From Paenibacillus pinistramenti (lineage in GTDB: Bacteria; Bacillota; Bacilli; Paenibacillales; Paenibacillaceae): a stretch of 64,000 bases of DNA. Shown piece by piece: positions 58,469-64,000 of the stretch; position 1 is the stretch's first letter, and every line of letters starts with the position of its first letter. The notes under the pieces were generated by a model. It had not been told where the DNA came from. It did not search any database and saw only the letters and a program-made list of their open reading frames with translations. A program made the position numbers and the translations under genes. Location of the stretch: positions 81,155 through 145,154 of the forward strand of contig NZ_VAWG01000010.1 in NCBI RefSeq assembly GCF_005869875.1. Reading direction: 5' to 3'.

Positions 58469-60031
58469 TCAAGCCTTGTCCTGCGTTTGGGAAAGAGGGG
58501 TCAGCGGCTTGGTAGCCGGACCTTCAATGACTTCTCCCTTATAGTTGAACCGCGAGCCGTGGCAAGGGCAGTCCCAGGAGCGTTCGCCCTCATTCCAGTC
58601 CACCTCGCAGCCCATATGGGTGCAGGTCGTGTCCACGAGATAAAGGCGGCCCTGGTGATCCTTGTAAGCGCCGGCGCGTTTGCCGAGATGCTTCACCACC
58701 GCTCCTTCGTCGTTGGCCAGCTCCTCGGCCTTCCGGTGAACGAGTCCAACCTTGCCTGCCACCAGATCCTTCGCAACTTCCGCATTCTGGACGATGAAGG
58801 TCTTGATGCCAGGGTCGGCTTTGAACCGCTGCGGCGTGTACAGGTCTTCATAGCGGTTGTCCCGCTTCATGATCCGATCGCGGAGCATCAGGGCCGCGAG
58901 GGTCCCGGACGACATGCCCCATTTGGCAAAGCCGGTTGCGATCAGAATATGCGGATCATCGTTCGTAGCCTGTCCGATATAAGGGACCCGGTCAAGCGTG
59001 AACAGGTCCTGGGCGGACCAGCGGAACGGGATGCTCTTGGCGCCAAACAGCGACGCCCCATACTGCTCCAGCGCCTCGTAACGGGAGATCGTGCAGTCGG
59101 ATTTGCCTGTCTTGTGGCCTTCTCCGCCGACCAGCACCAGCGTTTTGCCTTCCCATTCGGCGGCTCTCAGCGAGTGCTTCGGATTGCCGCAGCTGATGTA
59201 CATGCCGCCCTCGAAGGAGGTTTCCGGCTGGATGGCTGTCACATAGGATCTTTCGGCATGAAGTCTGGAAAAATACATGGCGCCCCCGTCATAGAACGGA
59301 AAATGGGAGGCGGACACCGCGTAGTTGCAGGTGATGGAAGCTCCCTGCTCCGTCTGCAGCTTCAGTCTGCCGTTCACCTTCTCTACCTTGGCGTCCACCA
59401 TCGTATGCTCATAAATGGCGGCGCCGCCCTTCTGCAGCTCTTCGATCATGAACTTCAGGTAGTGCAGAGGGTGGAACCGCGCCTGCCCCGGCAGCTTGAT
59501 CGCCCCTTTGACCGCCATGGGCAGCGGCACCGTCTCCAGCCATTCTCCAGGCAGCCCAAGCTTCTGGTAGGCCTTCCATTCCTTCTCAAGCTTCTTCAGT
59601 TCCTGGTCGGATTCGGCAAACAGATAGGCGGCCTCCTCGGTCATGCTGCAGTCAATTTGATGCTCCTGCGCCAAACTGCGCATGAACCCGAGCGCCTCCT
59701 CGTTTGCTTCATAATACAGCTTCGCCTGCGCTTCCCCGAAATGGCCGGTCAGCTCGTCATAGATTAGCCCGTGCTGGGACGTAATCTTTGCTGTTGTATG
59801 GCCTGTGGTTCCGTGCAGCAGGGTGCCCATTTCCAGAACCGCCACCTGCAGGCCTTCCTTCATGAGCAGATAGGCCGTTGTAAGGCCGGTAATGCCGCCG
59901 CCGACGATCGCCACATCCACGCTGGTTTCGCCCTGCAGCCGCGGGAACAAAGGCAGTTCGGTCGTATGCTTCCATAACGATTGTGGAAATTGAGGTAATA
60001 AACGGGATTGCGGGGTATCGCTGCTTGCCAT
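58469..60031 (-). CDS. FAD-dependent oxidoreductase with C-terminal Rieske domain
   Basis: AAGGAGG precedes the ATG. The 520-aa product has an N-terminal DAO/GlpO-type FAD domain (VDVAIVGGGITGLTTAYLL dinucleotide motif, TTGHTTAKIT, and ATGFAKWGMSSG near the end of the domain) and a Rieske [2Fe-2S] domain in the last 100 residues with CTHMGC and CPCHGSRF ligands. This fusion is common in soil bacteria but its substrate is not established; an amine or amino-acid oxidase that passes electrons to the iron-sulfur centre is plausible. It is monocistronic. Confidence 0.93.
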   Translation of the reverse strand: MASSDTPQSRLLPQFPQSLWKHTTELPLFPRLQGETSVDVAIVGGGITGLTTAYLLMKEGLQVAVLEMGTLLHGTTGHTTAKITSQHGLIYDELTGHFGEAQAKLYYEANEEALGFMRSLAQEHQIDCSMTEEAAYLFAESDQELKKLEKEWKAYQKLGLPGEWLETVPLPMAVKGAIKLPGQARFHPLHYLKFMIEELQKGGAAIYEHTMVDAKVEKVNGRLKLQTEQGASITCNYAVSASHFPFYDGGAMYFSRLHAERSYVTAIQPETSFEGGMYISCGNPKHSLRAAEWEGKTLVLVGGEGHKTGKSDCTISRYEALEQYGASLFGAKSIPFRWSAQDLFTLDRVPYIGQATNDDPHILIATGFAKWGMSSGTLAALMLRDRIMKRDNRYEDLYTPQRFKADPGIKTFIVQNAEVAKDLVAGKVGLVHRKAEELANDEGAVVKHLGKRAGAYKDHQGRLYLVDTTCTHMGCEVDWNEGERSWDCPCHGSRFNYKGEVIEGPATKPLTPLSQTQDKA

Positions 60032-60095
60032 CTTTATCTTCCTCCTTATATTTGGTAAGCGATTTGACGCCTTACAGATTCATTTTTTTCGGTTA

Positions 60096-60150
60096 ATCTA
60101 TTTCAGTTCAATCTTGTTCAGTTCCATCTATTTCAGTTCAATATTTCAAT
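60096..60150. repeat. 15-bp tandem repeat, three copies plus a partial
   Basis: ATCTATTTCAGTTCA at 60096 and 60126 are identical; the middle copy at 60111 differs at three positions; a partial copy follows at 60141. It lies upstream of the FAD-Rieske gene on its 5' side. Confidence 0.85.
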
Positions 60151-60324
60151 TATTACCACCCGCCTGAAAAAAGAAACGGTGACCCGGCAGGAGAGGCCGC
60201 CCGCCCGGCTGTACAAGCTCTGTATAAATCAGGCAGAGTTAGAGCGTAACAAAATAAGATCTGAAAATTGACGAATTATAGATTAGGATTTATACTTATT
60301 CTAAAATCAAATTGAAGGATGAAG

Positions 60325-60726
60325 ATGGCCATGAAAGCCCTGAATTTAACCACTCAACGCAAAGCCGTTTATGATATTGTAAGAAATTCTGAAGATCACC
60401 CTACTGCTGCGGAGGTCATGAACCGGCTTGTCGAGCAAGGCTATAACTTTGCTTATGGTACGGTTTATAACTCTCTGAGATATTTGACGGATAAAGAATT
60501 AATCCGCGAACTGAAGCTTGGCGAAGCTGCAAGCCGTTACGACGCGAAGCTGGACGAACACCAGCATATTATCTGCGAAGCCTGCGGACGTGTAGATGAA
60601 GTGATGTCCTCCGTTCCGGAGGACTGGAGGAAAGAAGTTGCTCAAGAAACCGGCTATGATGTGCACCATGCGCATGTAGTCTTCGGAGGGATGTGTCCGC
60701 AGTGTTTGAAGAAGAGAACAAACTGA
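60325..60726 (+). CDS. perR: PerR-like Fur-family regulator
   Basis: AAGGA lies five bases before the ATG at 60325; ATGs at 60319 and 60331 are also in frame. The 133-aa product has the Fur-family DNA-binding helix (PTAAEVMNRL, YGTVYNSLRYL), RYDAKLDEHQHIIC with metal-binding His and Asp, and two CxxC pairs (CEAC, CPQC) for structural zinc. The sequence is closer to PerR, which senses peroxide by iron-catalysed histidine oxidation, than to Fur or Zur; the choice is by eye. The AT-rich region just upstream may hold a Per box but I could not pick a clear one. Confidence 0.85.
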   Translation: MAMKALNLTTQRKAVYDIVRNSEDHPTAAEVMNRLVEQGYNFAYGTVYNSLRYLTDKELIRELKLGEAASRYDAKLDEHQHIICEACGRVDEVMSSVPEDWRKEVAQETGYDVHHAHVVFGGMCPQCLKKRTN

Positions 60727-61505
60727 TGGGAAGTGCCTATGCGGGAAGTATCCCTGCAGGAAGTGTCCCTGCTGAAGACGATCTGATGCCGTTTGTGGAA
60801 GCCTGTCCGGTTACCCAGAGAGTCATCGTTGTCAGCCCGGTTCCGGGCGGCATCTATGAGCTGGTCCGTGATCTCTCGGAAGGCTGCTTTGATGTGATGG
60901 TGTTCCACCACCGTGAAGAGGGGATCCGCAATGCGCTGTCGGCCGACCTGCTGATCTTCGACCTGACCCGCTACCGGGAACAGGATTCGGCGGCGTTCCG
61001 CTCGCTTGGAGCGGTGGATACGGGCGGAGTGCCTATTTTATATCTGATCAAGGAAGAGATGCTCGGCCGCCTGGATGAGGACTTCAAGCGCAAGGAGCTG
61101 CTGGTATGGCCCTGCCGCCCGCAGGAGCTTGTCTACCATGCCCAGCGGATTATCCGCAGCTCGGAGGGTAAGCGTCCGGTCGCTTCCCGGCTGCTTGCGG
61201 GCACTTCGCCTGCGATTTTTAAAGACCTGTGGATCGACCGCAAGAAGATGGCGGTGTACCGCCAGGGTGAGCAGATTGACCTGACCAAGACGGAATACGA
61301 TCTGTTTGTGCAGCTCCTGGAGAGCGAAGGCAGCGTAATGACCCGCGAGGATCTTCTGTCGGCGGTCTGGGGCACGACCTTTCTGGGCGGCAGCAATGTG
61401 GTTGATGTCCATATCAAAAGTCTGCGCAAGAAGCTTGGAGACCGCGCGGCATCGCCGGATTATATCGCTACTGTCCGGGGCGTCGGATACCGGTTGGCCG
61501 ATTAA
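60726..61505 (+). CDS. OmpR-type winged-helix regulator with degenerate receiver-like N-terminus
   Basis: The ATG at 60726 shares one base with the perR stop; an ATG at 60693 has GGAGGG directly abutting it. The 259-aa product has a receiver-like part (about 30-140: RVIVVSPVPGGIYELV, DLLIFDLTRYREQ, VPILYLIKEE) in which the Asp after IF may be the remnant acceptor, but the acidic pair and the KPF motif are missing. The C-terminus is a full OmpR winged helix (IDLTKTEYDLFVQLLESEGSVMTREDLLSAVWG, NVVDVHIKSLRKKLG, YIATVRGVGYRL). It has no kinase partner. Residues 2-16 are three copies of a GS(x)xA pentapeptide made by a 15-bp tandem repeat. Confidence 0.88.
   Translation: MGSAYAGSIPAGSVPAEDDLMPFVEACPVTQRVIVVSPVPGGIYELVRDLSEGCFDVMVFHHREEGIRNALSADLLIFDLTRYREQDSAAFRSLGAVDTGGVPILYLIKEEMLGRLDEDFKRKELLVWPCRPQELVYHAQRIIRSSEGKRPVASRLLAGTSPAIFKDLWIDRKKMAVYRQGEQIDLTKTEYDLFVQLLESEGSVMTREDLLSAVWGTTFLGGSNVVDVHIKSLRKKLGDRAASPDYIATVRGVGYRLAD
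60729..60773. repeat. 15-bp coding tandem repeat, three copies
   Basis: GGAAGTATCCCTGCA-type units start at 60729, 60744 and 60759 and encode GSAYA, GSIPA and GSVPA at the N-terminus of the winged-helix regulator. Confidence 0.9.
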
Positions 61506-61556
61506 CAGAACCGCCGGATCTATATAGCCGATCTATATATAGGGGGAATAGCATTC

Positions 61557-62384
61557 ATGGGAGGAAGACTTGCAGGCAAACGGATTGCCCTGACGGGCCC
61601 GAGACGCGCCGAGGAGCTCGGCAGGCTGGTGGAGAATATGGGGGGAACGGTGCTGCTGCGTCCGGCGCAGGGAACCGTGTTTCTGGATGATGAAGCGCTG
61701 AAAGAGGGAATCAGAACCTGGCTTGCCGAACGTCCCGAATGGGCAGTCTTTACGACCGGAATGGGGCTTGAAGCTTTGTTTACTGCGGCAGAGGAGCTGG
61801 GGGCGGCAGAGGACATGCAGCAGCTGCTGGAGCAGTCCAAAATTGCGGCCCGGGGTTACAAAACGGTGAATGCCCTTCGAAAAAGAAACCTCCTTCCCGC
61901 CGTCCGCGACGATGACGGAAGTACAGACGGCCTTGTCCGTTCCTGGGCTGCTTTGGGGCAGCCGCTGGCAGGTCAAGGCGTGATGCTTCAGCTTCACGGG
62001 GATGCCGCGCCGCGCCTGGTAAGCTGGCTCGGTCAGGAGGGGGCGCAGATTCTGGAGCTGCTTCCTTACCGGCATATTGCGCCGCCGGAGGAGCAGCTGG
62101 AGCAGCTGCTTGACGATATACTGAGCGGCCAGGTCGATGCGGTCACCTTCACAAGCGCTCCGCAGGTGCGCTTTCTGCTGGAATACGCGGCCCGCTCGGG
62201 CAGATCAGAGGCGCTGCTTGCTGCCTTGGAAGGACCGGTAGTTGCAGTGTCGGTCGGCAAAATGACGGCCCAGGGCCTGATTGAGGCCGGGCTGAACCGG
62301 GTTGTCGCTCCCCAGGAAGAACGGATGGGCAGCATGATGGTGGAGCTGGCCAAGTTTTACGCAGGAAGCGGAAGCGGAAGCTGA
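61557..62384 (+). CDS. hemD: Uroporphyrinogen-III synthase-like protein
   Basis: AGGGGGAAT precedes the ATG. The 275-aa product has the two-lobed HemD pattern: GKRIALTGPRRAEELGRLVENMGG, then RPAQG, later LLPYRHIAPPEEQL, DAVTFTSAPQVRFLLE and the C-terminal AVSVGKMTAQGLIEAGL. HemD closes the linear tetrapyrrole hydroxymethylbilane to uroporphyrinogen III for haem, sirohaem and B12. No other hem gene is near, and the first lobe is less conserved, so it may be an accessory copy. It follows the winged-helix regulator by 51 bp on the same strand and may be under its control. Confidence 0.85.
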   Translation: MGGRLAGKRIALTGPRRAEELGRLVENMGGTVLLRPAQGTVFLDDEALKEGIRTWLAERPEWAVFTTGMGLEALFTAAEELGAAEDMQQLLEQSKIAARGYKTVNALRKRNLLPAVRDDDGSTDGLVRSWAALGQPLAGQGVMLQLHGDAAPRLVSWLGQEGAQILELLPYRHIAPPEEQLEQLLDDILSGQVDAVTFTSAPQVRFLLEYAARSGRSEALLAALEGPVVAVSVGKMTAQGLIEAGLNRVVAPQEERMGSMMVELAKFYAGSGSGS

Positions 62385-62440
62385 AGAATGCCCGGCCAGG
62401 CAACGGACCGATGAAGGCCAGTGCCTGAACGAAAGCGGTG

Positions 62441-62472
62441 ATCCTGACATGACAAGATGTCAGGATTTTCTT
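62441..62472 (+). terminator. Terminator after hemD
   Basis: ATCCTGACAT (62441-62450) and ATGTCAGGAT (62457-62466) form a perfect stem around GACAAG, followed by TTTCTTTT. Confidence 0.9.
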
Positions 62473-62586
62473 TTGCCTGGATGCAAATAAACGGGCGGAA
62501 ATCCGCATCCGCCTTTAGATTTGGGGCATTCCTTGTTACAATGGCGGTACGGACCCGAAGGTCCAGTCCACAATGAGGTGAATGTA

Positions 62587-64000
62587 TTGTCAACTTTTGA
62601 ACAATTCGGGCTTGCTCCCGAAATAAATGAAATATTGAAGAAGCAGGGGATTGTCGTGCCGACTCCGGTTCAGGAAGCAGCGCTGCCGCTGCTGCTGGCC
62701 GGCGAGGATGTCATCGCCCAGGCGCAGACGGGCACGGGGAAGACGCTGGCTTTTCTGCTGCCGATTCTGGAGAAGATCAATCCGAACAAGAATCATCCGC
62801 AGGCTCTAGTCATCCTGCCTACCCGTGAACTGGCGATTCAGGTGACATCGGAGGCGAAGAAGCTCGCTGCGGCCAAGCCGGGCGTTAATATCCTGGCTGC
62901 TTACGGCGGGCAGGATGTGGAGCAGCAGCTGCGCAAGCTTAAGGGCGGCAGCCATCTGGTGATCGGCACGCCGGGACGGCTGCTGGATCATATGCGGCGC
63001 GAATCGCTCTCCCTTGGCGGAGTGACGATGCTGGTGCTGGATGAGGCGGATCAGATGCTGCACATGGGCTTCCTGCAGGAGGTCGATGCGATCATCCGCT
63101 CCATTCCGCGCCGCCGCCAGAGCATGCTGTTCTCGGCTACGATGCCGGACGGCGTGCGGAGACTGGCCAAGAATATGCTGAACAGCCCGCGCGATGTGCG
63201 GATCTCATCGGATAAAGATATTCCGATTGAAAATATCCGCCAGCTGGCCATTGAATGTACGGACCGCAACAAGCAGGATGCGCTGGTGGCGATGATTGAA
63301 CGCGACCGCCCTTATCTGGCGGTAGTCTTCTGCCGGACCAAGCGCCGCGCCAAAACGCTGAATGAAGCGCTGCAGGAGAGAGGCTACGCTTCCGACGAGC
63401 TGCACGGCGATTTGTCCCAGGCCAAACGCGAGCAGGTGATGCGGTCCTTCCGCAGCGCGAAGCTGCAGCTGCTGGTAGCGACCGATGTTGCGGCGCGCGG
63501 TATTGACGTGGAAGGGGTCACGCACGTTTACAATTACGACATTCCGCAGGAAGTCGAATATTACGTGCACCGCATCGGCCGGACAGGCCGTGCCGGCGGC
63601 AAAGGACTGGCCATTACCTTTGTGGCGCCGAAGGATCTGCCGGAGCTGCGCGATATTGAGCGCTCGCTCGGCATCAAGCTTCCGCGCCAGCGCTATGAGG
63701 CCCAGTCCGGCCTCATCGAGAAAGCCGGCGCGGCCGCAGGGGCGGGCCAAGCCGGCGAAACCGGGCGCGGAGCACGCGCCGAGAGCCGCCGTTCCAAAGG
63801 CGGCTCGGGAGACCGCTCCGCGCAGTCTGGCGGCCGCCGGGGAACCGGCCGCCAGGGCACTGCCGCCGGCCGCGGAGGCAGCGGCGGCGGAAGCACCAGC
63901 CGTAGCGGCAAACGCAGCGGCGAAGGCAGACCGTCCGCCGGCGGGCGCGGCGGACGCCAGGACTCCCGCGGCGGCTCCCGTGGAGGCCGCGGCAAATCCC
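62587..64000 (+). CDS. DEAD-box ATP-dependent RNA helicase (3' end outside window)
   Basis: TTG start at 62587 with GAGGTG seven bases upstream; the frame remains open to the window end (471 codons). Motifs in order: Q-motif region (FEQFGLAP, PTPVQ), Walker A AQTGTGKT, PTRELA, TPGRLLDH, DEAD in VLDEADQML, SAT in LFSATMP, VFCRTKRRA, ATDVAARGIDV and HRIGRTGRAG. After about residue 375 comes an Arg/Gly/Ser-rich tail (RGG-type), as in CshA/DeaD-group proteins, which binds RNA. Such helicases assist ribosome assembly and mRNA decay, mostly in the cold. It could be cshA, but assignment among paralogues is not possible here. Confidence 0.93.
   Translation, partial: MSTFEQFGLAPEINEILKKQGIVVPTPVQEAALPLLLAGEDVIAQAQTGTGKTLAFLLPILEKINPNKNHPQALVILPTRELAIQVTSEAKKLAAAKPGVNILAAYGGQDVEQQLRKLKGGSHLVIGTPGRLLDHMRRESLSLGGVTMLVLDEADQMLHMGFLQEVDAIIRSIPRRRQSMLFSATMPDGVRRLAKNMLNSPRDVRISSDKDIPIENIRQLAIECTDRNKQDALVAMIERDRPYLAVVFCRTKRRAKTLNEALQERGYASDELHGDLSQAKREQVMRSFRSAKLQLLVATDVAARGIDVEGVTHVYNYDIPQEVEYYVHRIGRTGRAGGKGLAITFVAPKDLPELRDIERSLGIKLPRQRYEAQSGLIEKAGAAAGAGQAGETGRGARAESRRSKGGSGDRSAQSGGRRGTGRQGTAAGRGGSGGGSTSRSGKRSGEGRPSAGGRGGRQDSRGGSRGGRGKS

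Overview
The window looks like chromosomal DNA of a GC-rich low-branching Firmicute, most likely a Paenibacillus-type bacterium. The evidence is strong Shine-Dalgarno sites with many TTG and GTG starts, consensus sigma-A promoters, an S-layer (SLH) anchored surface protein, a PerR-like Fur protein, two-gene CrcB/FluC, YwqA/YwqB-like SNF2 and SWIM genes, and PadR-DUF1700-DUF4097 and MarR-ABC-ABC operons. The genus is an inference. No rRNA, tRNA, CRISPR array, intact insertion sequence or replication origin was seen.

Layout. 1-5382 is the 3' part of a very large lamin-tail/metallophosphoesterase/SLH surface protein. 5605-15082 is a signalling block: small winged-helix protein, orphan CheB, receiver-like protein, uridine kinase (minus strand), then KaiC-like double-domain protein, a second small winged-helix protein, a PocR-like/GAF/LuxR regulator, and an MHYT-GGDEF-EAL c-di-GMP protein. 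15167-18757 holds single metabolic genes (threonine aldolase-like, M20 amidohydrolase, MsrA). 19354-24658 has two tandem Rieske oxygenases, a TetR regulator and an SDR/flavodoxin-like/SDR operon with recognisable operators. 24921-33434 has an EmrB/QacA exporter, an XRE-cupin regulator facing a DoxX/esterase/ring-cleavage dioxygenase operon, an isochorismatase-like hydrolase, FabF, an MmyB-type regulator and the CrcB pair. 33592-35818 is a more AT-rich insert with a repeat protein and a Fic protein. 35934-44131 contains a quinone oxidoreductase and an AraC - alkyltransferase-like - SWIM - SNF2 operon facing an SRPBCC gene. 44408-50673 is a two-component system followed by a MarR-regulated heterodimeric ABC exporter. 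50880-52000 is a decayed accessory patch (TPR remnant, frameshifted reductase remnant, unknown gene). 52289-64000 has an MMPL exporter, an AlkA-type glycosylase, an ImmA/IrrE-like peptidase, the PadR operon, a FAD-Rieske oxidoreductase, PerR, a winged-helix regulator, a uroporphyrinogen-III synthase-like gene and a DEAD-box RNA helicase cut by the window end.

The strongest candidates for something undescribed are: (1) the KaiC-like / winged-helix / PocR-GAF-LuxR three-gene unit, with a paralogous winged-helix protein beside an orphan CheB; (2) short tandem repeats of 11-17 bp in many spacers, with related repeats inside several reading frames, suggesting frequent local slippage in this lineage; (3) clear operator pairs for a TetR protein and for an XRE-cupin protein controlling detoxification operons; (4) an operon that joins an alkyltransferase-like protein, in which tryptophan replaces the reactive cysteine, to a SWIM/SNF2 pair. 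Names of families come from motif recognition by eye; no database search was possible.
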